A stretch of 13,655 nucleotides of DNA from an uncultured Bacilli bacterium (lineage in GTDB: Bacteria > Bacillota_I > Bacilli_A > RFN20 > CAG-826), in contig CAJOQN010000070.1 of assembly GCA_905236535.1 (NCBI GenBank), positions 1-13,655 on the forward strand. The letters run 5' to 3'. Below the pieces are notes generated by a model. That model worked only from the letters and a program-made list of their open reading frames with translations. It searched no databases and was not told the origin of the DNA. Below, piece by piece: positions 1-5,488 of the stretch. The translations under genes were made by a program, and so were the position numbers. Position 1 is the stretch's first letter; the number at the start of each line of letters is the position of its first letter.

Positions 1-545
1 TCGATGGCTTTTCTAAGGTGTTCGATTTCTTCTTCGCTTTTCACCATTCTTAAACGACGGATTAAAGGATAGACATCCTCAACTTCATATCCTTCTTCGC
101 GATATTTCTTTTGGAGTTCTCTCGTCGAATAGGAATCTTTAATCTTAATTTCAGGGGCTAAATCTAAATAGATTTTATTTACTCTTCCGAGCTCTTTGAT
201 TGTTAAAGAGAGGATCGTTTCAAAAGTATCAGAGGTGTAGACATTTTGAAGCATGGAGATTTCACTGGCTTCTTGTGGGGTCAACTTTTTACCAGTCCAT
301 CTTTCCTTTAAAGGATCAAATGGGGAGATAAATAAACTTTGTTTATCCACTCCAATACCTTTCACTAACATCAAAATTGAACCTTCTTGTTCAATACCGC
401 TTAAATAATAGAAATTACGATTGACACAAAAAGGAAGAAAATCATCCTCGCTGGCAATCTTACTGACTCCTGAATAAATAAGAGCGATGGATTTTTCTTC
501 CATCATGTTGAGCAGTTTTTCTCTTCTAACATTAAATTCTGACAT
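1..545 (-). CDS. Xaa-Pro aminopeptidase (aminopeptidase P), N-terminal part
   Basis: Partial gene cut by the left edge; about 181 N-terminal residues are visible. They form the non-catalytic aminopeptidase P N-terminal domain: an early RREKLL segment, then NRNFYYLSGIEQEGSIL (around residues 41-57), typical of the family, and near the edge the linker RRLRMVKSEEEIEHLRKAI that leads into the pita-bread metalloprotease domain. The metal ligands would lie beyond the window. The family removes an N-terminal residue preceding proline in the cytoplasm. The start is ATG 545-543, preceded by AGGAG at ideal spacing, and the AGGAG overlaps the TAG stop of the Mrp gene, so it is the last visible gene of the yigZ-mrp-pepP operon. 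Family assignment is solid; activity cannot be judged without the catalytic domain. Confidence 0.88.
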   Translation of the reverse strand, partial: MSEFNVRREKLLNMMEEKSIALIYSGVSKIASEDDFLPFCVNRNFYYLSGIEQEGSILMLVKGIGVDKQSLFISPFDPLKERWTGKKLTPQEASEISMLQNVYTSDTFETILSLTIKELGRVNKIYLDLAPEIKIKDSYSTRELQKKYREEGYEVEDVYPLIRRLRMVKSEEEIEHLRKAI

Positions 546-555
546 ATATTTTCTC

Positions 556-1368
556 CTATAATTTCTTCGCTATTTCGTCAATTTCAGGAAGATTGATATC
601 TTCGACTTTGCCATCGTCAACTTTCTTAGAATTTTCAGGGATTAAAGGAAGGCGACCTAAAATCTCAAAATTCATCTCTTTGGCAAGGCTCTCTAAATGA
701 GAATCTCCAAAGACGTTGATATGTTTTTGACAATCTGGGCAGATAAGATAAGACATATTCTCGACAACACCGAGAACTTTGATATTCATCATCTTGGCCA
801 TCTTCAAGGCTTTGGTGACGATTAAAGACACTAAATCTTGAGGAGAGGTGACGATGATAATCTCATCGACTGGAAGAAGTTGGAATACGCTTAATGCCAC
901 ATCTCCAGTTCCTGGAGGCATATCAATTAATAAATAGTCAAGTTCTTCCCAAAGAACATCTTCATAGAATTGTCTAATTAAATTGCCTAATAAAGGTCCT
1001 CTCCACAATATTGGATCACCTTCGTTTTCCAATAAAAGATTCGCGGAGATAATTTTAATTCCAAGTTTAGTTTCAATTGGATAAATCAAGCTATCCTCAC
1101 CCATGCAACGGTCATGAAGTCCAAAGGACTTAGGAATTGATGGACCGGTGACATCACTGTCGAGGATTCCAACTTTGTGTCCTTGTTTTGCTAAAGAGAC
1201 CGCTAAAGAGGAAGTGACAAAAGATTTTCCGACTCCGCCTTTTCCTGAAAGAACCCCAATAATCTTTTTGATACTGGAGCGATCATTAAGTTTAGCTTTT
1301 TGAAGGCCTTGACGGGATTCGCAATTTTCGACTCCACAACCGGCACAATCCTTATTACATTCACTCAT
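556..1368 (-). CDS. mrp: Mrp/NBP35-type iron-sulfur carrier P-loop ATPase
   Basis: A 270-residue cytoplasmic ATPase of the Mrp/ApbC/NBP35 family, which binds and transfers 4Fe-4S clusters to target proteins. Visible: an N-terminal cysteine cluster (C4, C8, C11, C16), a deviant Walker A GKGGVGKS (residues 42-49), DSDVTGPS after it, LIDMPPGTGD (about 147-156), and the conserved CPDC pair (C210, C213) that in the family bridges a cluster between two subunits. I chose ATG 1368-1366: it lies one base after the TAA of the upstream gene (TAATATG), leaves the protein beginning MSEC like clostridial homologues, and has GAGG upstream inside the preceding gene. A longer in-frame start at 1416 would overlap the upstream gene by 47 bases and add a tail not typical of the family. 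It is the middle gene of a three-gene operon. Confidence 0.93.
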   Translation of the reverse strand: MSECNKDCAGCGVENCESRQGLQKAKLNDRSSIKKIIGVLSGKGGVGKSFVTSSLAVSLAKQGHKVGILDSDVTGPSIPKSFGLHDRCMGEDSLIYPIETKLGIKIISANLLLENEGDPILWRGPLLGNLIRQFYEDVLWEELDYLLIDMPPGTGDVALSVFQLLPVDEIIIVTSPQDLVSLIVTKALKMAKMMNIKVLGVVENMSYLICPDCQKHINVFGDSHLESLAKEMNFEILGRLPLIPENSKKVDDGKVEDINLPEIDEIAKKL

Positions 1369-1369
1369 A

Positions 1370-1741
1370 TTAATCAACCATTGCCTCATTGATGACATTG
1401 ACTCCTGCTTGCACATAAGTTCTAAGAAGTCTCGAGGCCCCTAATTTTGTTCCCCCAAAATATCTAACGACCACCAAAGCAACATTGTTTAAATCTTTCT
1501 TATAAAGAAGTTCTAATAAGGGTCGTCCTGCGGTTCCGCTTGGCTCACCATCGTCAGATGATTTGCTCTTTTGTCCAACCCGATAGGCATAGCAATAATG
1601 CTTCGCTTTTTTATATTCTTTTTTTAACGATTCAAGAATCGTTTTAAAGTCATCGGGATTATCCAAAGGAAAGATAATCGCATAGAATTTTGAGTTTAAA
1701 ACTTCTGTCAATTGGACAATTTTTTTATCAATCGTCATCAT
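1370..1741 (-). CDS. YigZ/IMPACT-family protein, short single-domain form
   Basis: A 123-residue protein of the UPF0029/IMPACT N-terminal domain family. The signature is clear: SSDDGEPSGTAGRPLLELL (61-79) followed by NVALVVVRYFGGTKLGASRL (86-105). Bacterial YigZ/YvyE proteins are usually about 200 residues with a second ferredoxin-like domain (DUF1949); here the stop follows directly after the first domain and the mrp start comes one base later, so the second domain is absent. The biochemical role in bacteria is not settled; the eukaryotic relative IMPACT acts in translation control. Start is ATG 1741 or the adjacent ATG 1738; neither has a Shine-Dalgarno site. A probable extended -10 box lies just upstream, implying a very short leader. 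First gene of the yigZ-mrp-pepP operon. Confidence 0.85.
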   Translation of the reverse strand: MMTIDKKIVQLTEVLNSKFYAIIFPLDNPDDFKTILESLKKEYKKAKHYCYAYRVGQKSKSSDDGEPSGTAGRPLLELLYKKDLNNVALVVVRYFGGTKLGASRLLRTYVQAGVNVINEAMVD

Positions 1742-1746
1742 ATTTT

Positions 1747-1762
1747 GAGGATAGTTATAACA
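1747..1762 (-). promoter_or_regulatory. Probable extended -10 promoter for the yigZ-mrp-pepP operon
   Basis: Read on the minus strand, TG-T-TATAAC occupies 1762-1754, an extended -10 box. No good -35 is seen. The predicted transcription start (about 1747) is only about 6-9 bases before the ATG pair of the yigZ-like gene, which fits its lack of a ribosome site. Confidence 0.4.
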
Positions 1763-1822
1763 AAGTTAAAACTATTATTTCTTCCCTAAATAGTGTATAG
1801 TTTTTTTAAAGGAAAAGTCAAA

Positions 1823-2692
1823 GTGTTTAGAAATAAGAAATTGTGTGAAGACTGCCTAGAGAGTTATGACGCTCTTGAATATGAATGTCCTAAATGTCAC
1901 AAAAAGAATCATGACATCGAAGGAAAAGGTATTTCTCGACATATTGCAGTGACACCAATTTGGGTTCAGATTGTTTTATTTGCCATCGGATTTATCGGAT
2001 TACAAATAATTGCTTTAATTGTTCAAATTGCTTTTTTGATGTTTAAGCCTGAAGATATATCGACATCAGAATATCTATATCTTCCACAAATATTAGGCCC
2101 CTCACAATTTATCGCCTATGGATTATTATTCTTCGCCTTTTTAGCCTTTATCATTCTTTACCATAATCAATTCTTTAAAGGCTGGAAGGACTGGAAGACT
2201 TATGTCTCGGCGATTGTTGGCATCCACGCTCTCCTCGGATTCAGCATGATTTATGGACTTATTTTAAACTTTTTCTTTCAAACAAGCGGAAACCAAAATG
2301 AAGGCCTCATTAAAATCATTGTTGGCAACTACCCATTCCTTAGTATTCTCATTTTAGGGATTGTTGGACCTCTATGCGAAGAATTAACCTATCGAGTTGG
2401 TTTCTTTACCTTTTTAAGAAGGATTCATCCAGCTTTAGCGTACACCCTTACCATCTTATTATTTGCCTTTATTCATTTTGATGTCTCTTCTTTTATGACC
2501 GCTTTTAAAGGAAATTGGACGCCACTAGTTAACGAGCTAGCGAATATTCCAAGTTATCTCTTTGCAGCCGCGGTTTTGACCGTCCTCTATGAAAAATTTG
2601 GTTTTGCTTCAGCCTTTATGGCGCATGCCTCTAATAATTTAATTTCTATTGTTATTTCGATCATTGCTTTATCTTATGGAACCGGAAGCTAG
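1823..2692 (+). CDS. CPBP-family intramembrane protease with N-terminal zinc ribbon
   Basis: A polytopic membrane protein of the CPBP (CAAX protease/Abi) family, 289 residues from GTG 1823. It opens with a cytosolic zinc ribbon (C8-x2-C11 ... C22-x2-C25), then hydrophobic segments at roughly 45-75, 92-115, 130-153 and 165-260. All three family motifs are present: EELTYR (E186, E187, R191), FAFIH (H218) and HASNN (H268, N272), the presumed metal-binding glutamate and histidine residues in the membrane, so it looks catalytically intact. Bacterial members process or degrade membrane or prenyl-type substrates, or act in peptide immunity; the substrate here is unknown. GTG 1823 has AAAGGA at ideal spacing (nine bases); an in-frame GTG at 1793 adds ten residues but has no ribosome site. 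The TraX gene begins inside its 3' end. Confidence 0.87.
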   Translation: MFRNKKLCEDCLESYDALEYECPKCHKKNHDIEGKGISRHIAVTPIWVQIVLFAIGFIGLQIIALIVQIAFLMFKPEDISTSEYLYLPQILGPSQFIAYGLLFFAFLAFIILYHNQFFKGWKDWKTYVSAIVGIHALLGFSMIYGLILNFFFQTSGNQNEGLIKIIVGNYPFLSILILGIVGPLCEELTYRVGFFTFLRRIHPALAYTLTILLFAFIHFDVSSFMTAFKGNWTPLVNELANIPSYLFAAAVLTVLYEKFGFASAFMAHASNNLISIVISIIALSYGTGS

Positions 2693-3554
2693 AAAAATTA
2701 ATATTCTCCCATCATTCGTTTTAAAGGTGGTTGCCCTATTAACAATGGCTTTAGACCACATTGGTTTTATGATGCTTGAATATTCAGTTGCCACGCAAGT
2801 TGCGGATATTTTCCGTATTATTGGACGTCTTGCCCTTCCTTTATTTGCCTTTTGCATTGCTGAAGGTGTCATTCACACAAGATCGTTTGGTAAATACATT
2901 TTTAGAATGGGAATTATCGGCACTTTAGTGCTCATCGCTCAGATTGTGATGAAATATGGAATGAACTTTGAAATCTATCAAGGGAATATCTTTATTGATC
3001 TAATTTTAGGGGCTCTTGCAGTCAAGGCTTTAATGGATAAAAGGGTGTGGATTAAAGTTTTAGCTATCTTCCCATTATTAATCGGTATTGCTTCCTTCTT
3101 TATGTTTGCCATGGATAGAACATACACCTTTACCCAATTCTTCCCATATTATTTAAGGACTCAATATGACTTCTTTGCCATTGCCTTAATCATTGGTTTT
3201 TACTTATCCTACCCACTCGCTAAATCAATGCTTAAAATTATCGGCTTGCAACCAGACTTATATCAAGGCACAAATATTGAAAGAATGACAATAAATTGTT
3301 TCTCGGTCGCTTTCTTAATTATCATTGCAACCTTATATTGGGGCATTGGCTTTTTCTTAATGAGCAATAACACTCCATTTGAGGTCTATTGGAACATTGA
3401 CGCTCAAAACTACTGCATGATCGCGGGAGCATTTATTTTGCTTTATTCCGGAAAGAGAGGCTATAATGCGAGTTGGTTCCAATATGGATCCTATGTTTTT
3501 TACCCATTACATCTCGTACTTATCTATCTCGTATTCTATATTATCTTTATGTAG
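2676..3554 (+). CDS. TraX-family multispanning membrane protein
   Basis: About 292 residues, nearly all hydrophobic helices. The N-terminal signature LLTMALDHIG (21-30) and RIIGRLALPLFAFCIAEG (47-64) are hallmarks of the TraX family. F-pilin N-acetylation by plasmid TraX founded the family; chromosomal copies in Bacillota, like this one, have no pilin context and are presumed membrane acyltransferase-like proteins of unknown substrate. The likely start is ATG 2676, which overlaps the last 17 bases of the CPBP protease gene; no Shine-Dalgarno site is visible, so translation is probably coupled to termination upstream. A TTG at 2649 is an alternative. The thioredoxin gene follows after 11 bases. 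No conjugation genes are nearby, so a housekeeping envelope role is more likely than DNA transfer. Confidence 0.83.
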   Translation: MEPEARKINILPSFVLKVVALLTMALDHIGFMMLEYSVATQVADIFRIIGRLALPLFAFCIAEGVIHTRSFGKYIFRMGIIGTLVLIAQIVMKYGMNFEIYQGNIFIDLILGALAVKALMDKRVWIKVLAIFPLLIGIASFFMFAMDRTYTFTQFFPYYLRTQYDFFAIALIIGFYLSYPLAKSMLKIIGLQPDLYQGTNIERMTINCFSVAFLIIIATLYWGIGFFLMSNNTPFEVYWNIDAQNYCMIAGAFILLYSGKRGYNASWFQYGSYVFYPLHLVLIYLVFYIIFM

Positions 3555-3565
3555 GAGGCTTAATT

Positions 3566-3880
3566 ATGATTAAACATATCGAAAGTTATGAACAATTTAA
3601 AGAAGAGATTAAAGGCACAGTTTTAGTCGATTTCTTTGCGACTTGGTGTGGGCCATGCCGAATGCTTTCACCAGTTATCGAAGAGGTTGATGAAAGGAAT
3701 GAATTAGGCATTAATGTTCTCAAAGTGGATGTTGATGAAGTTCCTGACGCTGCTCGTTTATTCAATATTCAATCCATCCCAACACTTTTAGTGTTTGAAA
3801 ATGGGACTCTTAAAAATAAAGCCCTCGGATATATGGGCAAACCTCAGCTCATTGATTTCGTTAGAAAATCATTGAATTAA
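3566..3880 (+). CDS. trxA: Thioredoxin
   Basis: A 104-residue cytoplasmic thioredoxin, the usual family length. The active site WCGPC is at residues 27-31, preceded by VLVDFFAT, and the conserved cis-proline is in SIPT (P72). It reduces disulfides in client proteins using electrons from thioredoxin reductase, which is not in this window. Start ATG 3566 is fixed by a perfect AGGAGG at 3553-3558, seven bases upstream; this site overlaps the TAG stop of the TraX gene, so the two are probably co-transcribed. An in-frame upstream extension from 3473 lies within TraX and is not needed. No terminator follows directly; the first strong one is after the tRNA at about 4000. Confidence 0.95.
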   Translation: MIKHIESYEQFKEEIKGTVLVDFFATWCGPCRMLSPVIEEVDERNELGINVLKVDVDEVPDAARLFNIQSIPTLLVFENGTLKNKALGYMGKPQLIDFVRKSLN

Positions 3881-3900
3881 TATTTTCACTGCGATAATAT
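3872..3900 (+). promoter_or_regulatory. Possible promoter for tRNA-Gly
   Basis: TTGAAT (3872-3877), a 17-base spacer and TAATAT (3895-3900) precede the tRNA, with a predicted start a few bases before its 5' end. The -35 overlaps the end of the thioredoxin gene. Both boxes match consensus only partly. A six-base-pair palindrome (GCGATA/TATCGC, 3891-3909) covers the -10. Confidence 0.35.
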
Positions 3901-3912
3901 AAATATCGCGTT

Positions 3913-3986
3913 GCAGGTGTAGTTCAGTGGTAGAACACTAGCCTTCCAAGCTAGTTATGCGGGTTCGATTCCCGTCACCTGCTCCA
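3913..3986 (+). tRNA. tRNA-Gly (anticodon TCC)
   Basis: A complete cloverleaf: acceptor stem GCAGGTG/CACCTGC (3913-3919 with 3976-3982), discriminator T, and encoded CCA at 3984-3986. The anticodon stem CTAGC/GCTAG encloses loop CTTCCAA, giving anticodon TCC, which reads GGA and other GGN codons. The D-loop (AGTTCAGTGGTAGAA) and T-loop (GGGTTCGATTCCC) match consensus. It stands alone, followed by its own terminator. Confidence 0.97.
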
Positions 3987-3998
3987 AATTGATTAAAA

Positions 3999-4024
3999 AA
4001 ACAGGCTTTGCCTGTTTATTTTAT
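3999..4024 (+). terminator. Rho-independent terminator after tRNA-Gly
   Basis: An eight-base-pair stem AAACAGGC/GCCTGTTT with a TTT loop, followed by the T-rich run ATTTTATTT. It ends the tRNA transcript and any read-through from the thioredoxin operon. Confidence 0.8.
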
Positions 4025-4074
4025 TTATAAAAGTTAGTTAATTTAATATTTCTTTTTTATATATTAGCTAATCA

Positions 4075-4083
4075 TGATAAAAT
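4075..4083 (+). promoter_or_regulatory. Probable extended -10 promoter for the small membrane gene at 4112
   Basis: TG-A-TAAAAT forms an extended -10 about 30 bases before the start codon; no clear -35 is seen. TTAGTTAA (4034-4041) and the palindrome TTAGCTAA (4064-4071) lie upstream with centres exactly 30 bases apart, and TTAGTTTA (4083-4090) follows; they could be regulator sites, but AT-rich chance matches are likely. Confidence 0.4.
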
Positions 4084-4111
4084 TAGTTTATTAAATAACA
4101 GGAGAATATTT

Positions 4112-4522
4112 ATGAAAAAAGCATCAAATATCTTATTTAAAATTAGTATTGCTCTTCAATTTGTTCTTGTCGGAACATTCCTCCTTCTCGCTATTTTGTT
4201 TATATTTTTCGCTTTACCAATGAATACAGATCTTATCATTGGCGCGTTGCAAGAAGGTTGGATTACTTCAAGTTTTCAAGGGACAACCGAAGAAGTTGCT
4301 GGTCAAATTCAAATGCTTTTGATGGTCATGGGCATTTTCTTCATCCCATACGCTATCGTCCCATTAATTTCCGCAATTCTTTGTATTGTTGCCGTTAAAA
4401 AACCATCAAAAAGAAATTATATCGCAAATATTGTTTTGGGGGCTTTATGTGGCTCATACTTACCAGTCTTAGCGGCAATTTTTGGATTAATCTCTTTAAG
4501 TCAAGAAAACAAAAAGGAATGA
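4112..4522 (+). CDS. Small integral membrane protein, unknown function
   Basis: A 136-residue membrane protein I do not recognise by name. It begins MKKASNIL, has a long hydrophobic segment at about 9-35, a polar loop (36-64, TSSFQGTTEEVAGQ), a long hydrophobic stretch at 65-95 that can hold two helices, a short basic link VKKPSKRN, and a last helix at about 102-129 with a charged tail ENKKE. The layout, the MKKA..IL start and the basic link match the 133-residue protein at 8444-8845, so the two look like distant paralogues. Start ATG 4112 has AGGAG seven bases upstream. It stands alone between a terminator and the zinc-ribbon gene, and uses TGA as stop. No catalytic motif is seen. Confidence 0.8.
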   Translation: MKKASNILFKISIALQFVLVGTFLLLAILFIFFALPMNTDLIIGALQEGWITSSFQGTTEEVAGQIQMLLMVMGIFFIPYAIVPLISAILCIVAVKKPSKRNYIANIVLGALCGSYLPVLAAIFGLISLSQENKKE

Positions 4523-4561
4523 CATCATCAATATTTTTGTGGCGTTCTATAAATAAATAAC

Positions 4562-4567
4562 TATAAT
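4562..4567 (+). promoter_or_regulatory. Possible -10 box for the zinc-ribbon gene
   Basis: A perfect TATAAT 60 bases before the start codon at 4627; TTGTGG (4537-4542) is a weak -35 at 19 bases. The implied leader of about 53 bases can fold GAAAAAG/CTTTTTC (4576-4582 with 4596-4602) just ahead of the ribosome site. Regulatory use of that hairpin is speculative. Confidence 0.35.
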
Positions 4568-4626
4568 AGTAAAAAGAAAAAGTATTTAATCCCTGCTTTT
4601 TCCTTCCTAGGAGGTTATCAAATTTT

Positions 4627-4833
4627 ATGCCTGATAAGACAATCAAATGTGTCGAATGTGGTACTGAATTCAATTTCTCTGAAGGTGAACAAGCCTATTA
4701 TGCAGAAAGAGGATATCAAGAACCAAAAAGATGCAAAGACTGCCGCGTAAAAGCTCAAGCTCGTCGTGACGCTAGAAAAGCTCAACAACAAAAAGCAGAG
4801 CAAGAACAGCCACAAGAAGAAAAAGCCGAATAA
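4627..4833 (+). CDS. Small zinc-ribbon protein with charged, Gln-rich tail
   Basis: A 68-residue protein. Residues 6-40 form a treble-clef/zinc-ribbon module with two CxxC knuckles, CVEC (C8, C11) and CKDC (C36, C39), with EFNFSEGEQAYYAERGY between them. This resembles the probable-zinc-ribbon family (zf-trcl type) found as short orphan proteins or tails in Bacillota. The rest (about 41-68) is low-complexity Ala/Gln/Glu/Lys/Arg (basic first, acidic at the end), likely helical or disordered. Role unknown; RNA, ribosome or protein binding are common guesses for such proteins. AGGAGG at 4609-4614 precedes the ATG by 12 bases, slightly long. A strong terminator follows at once, so it is a monocistronic unit. 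Confidence 0.85.
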   Translation: MPDKTIKCVECGTEFNFSEGEQAYYAERGYQEPKRCKDCRVKAQARRDARKAQQQKAEQEQPQEEKAE

Positions 4834-4840
4834 TAAAGAT

Positions 4841-4870
4841 GACCAGTTGAAAAGAACTGGTCTTTTTATT
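4841..4870 (+). terminator. Rho-independent terminator of the zinc-ribbon gene
   Basis: A perfect eight-base-pair stem GACCAGTT/AACTGGTC (4841-4848 with 4855-4862), loop GAAAAG, then TTTTTATTT. The loop side also contains TTGAAA, which appears to be the -35 box for the next gene. Confidence 0.87.
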
Positions 4871-4876
4871 TAAAAT
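4847..4876 (+). promoter_or_regulatory. Probable promoter of the rdgB operon, giving a leaderless mRNA
   Basis: TTGAAA (4847-4852; five of six consensus bases), an 18-base spacer and TAAAAT (4871-4876; five of six). The expected start, about seven bases past the -10, is at or next to the A of ATG 4883. The gene has no Shine-Dalgarno site, which fits a leaderless transcript. The -35 lies within the terminator hairpin of the upstream gene. Confidence 0.5.
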
Positions 4877-4882
4877 AAAAAT

Positions 4883-5488
4883 ATGAATTTTGAAATCGTT
4901 TTAGCGACAAACAATAAACATAAACTCCAAGAAGTTAGACAAATCCTATCTCCTCATGGAATCGTGGTCTATGGGATTTCGGATTTAAATTTGAAGCCAG
5001 AAGAGGCTATCGAAGATGGATCAACTTATGCAGAAAACGCACTGATAAAAGCTAAAGTTCTTCAAAAGGTGACATCATTTCCAATTATCGCGGATGATTC
5101 TGGAATTGAAATTTTTGCTCTTAATCATCAACCTGGAATTCATACCGCGCGATTTGCTCAAGAATGTGGGGGACATGATAAGGCTATAGAATATATCATC
5201 GATCGCCTCAAGGACCAAGAAGACAGAAGAGCCCAATTCGTTTGTGATATCGTTTTATTAAATGTCGAGGATAAACCTTTAATCTTTGAAGGTATCGCTC
5301 CTGGACATATCGCTTATAAAAGCGAAGGTGAACACGGATTTGGTTATGATCCAATCTTTATTCCATTAGGGCGAGACTGTGTCTATGCGTTGATGGAAGA
5401 AAAAGAAAAGAATGAAATCTCACATCGAGCGAGAGCTCTTAAAAAATTATTAACATATTTAAGAGTGAAGGGGCTTATTAATAAATGA
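4883..5488 (+). CDS. rdgB: RdgB/HAM1-family non-canonical purine NTP pyrophosphatase (XTP/dITP)
   Basis: A 201-residue cytoplasmic enzyme that hydrolyses ITP, dITP and XTP to monophosphates and pyrophosphate, keeping deaminated purines out of DNA and RNA. Family landmarks are intact: TNNKHKLQE (9-17), ENALIKA (51-57), the metal-binding DDSG (71-74), PGIHTARF (84-91), GFGYDP (152-157) and SHRARAL (180-186). Length is normal. ATG 4883 aligns with the family N-terminus but has no ribosome site; a promoter just upstream implies a leaderless mRNA. Its TGA stop overlaps the next ATG (ATGA, 5485-5488), so it is coupled to the methyltransferase-fold gene and, beyond that, to a HAD phosphatase. Confidence 0.95.
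   Translation: MNFEIVLATNNKHKLQEVRQILSPHGIVVYGISDLNLKPEEAIEDGSTYAENALIKAKVLQKVTSFPIIADDSGIEIFALNHQPGIHTARFAQECGGHDKAIEYIIDRLKDQEDRRAQFVCDIVLLNVEDKPLIFEGIAPGHIAYKSEGEHGFGYDPIFIPLGRDCVYALMEEKEKNEISHRARALKKLLTYLRVKGLINK

Noticed and set aside
1369..1416. Longer Mrp start at 1416
   Set aside because: It would add 16 residues overlapping the yigZ-like gene by 47 bases; the start at 1368 gives the expected MSEC...C..C N-terminus and sits one base after the upstream stop.
1793..1822. GTG 1793 as start of the CPBP protease
   Set aside because: No ribosome site precedes it, whereas GTG 1823 has AAAGGA nine bases upstream; kept only as an alternative.
2676..3554. TraX gene as sign of a conjugative element
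   Set aside because: No relaxase, pilus, coupling or integrase genes are nearby; TraX-family proteins are common on Bacillota chromosomes.
3891..3909. Hairpin GCGATA/TATCGC as a terminator for thioredoxin
   Set aside because: It is only six pairs, has no following U-run and lies over a likely -10 box for the tRNA.
4395..4815. Minus-strand open frames antisense to the small membrane and zinc-ribbon genes
   Set aside because: They lie opposite well-supported genes with ribosome sites, have no domain-like content and no ribosome sites of their own.
4520..5488. Mollicute code with TGA as tryptophan
   Set aside because: TGA ends the gene at 4522 and rdgB at 5488 at natural family ends, and tryptophan is written TGG throughout.
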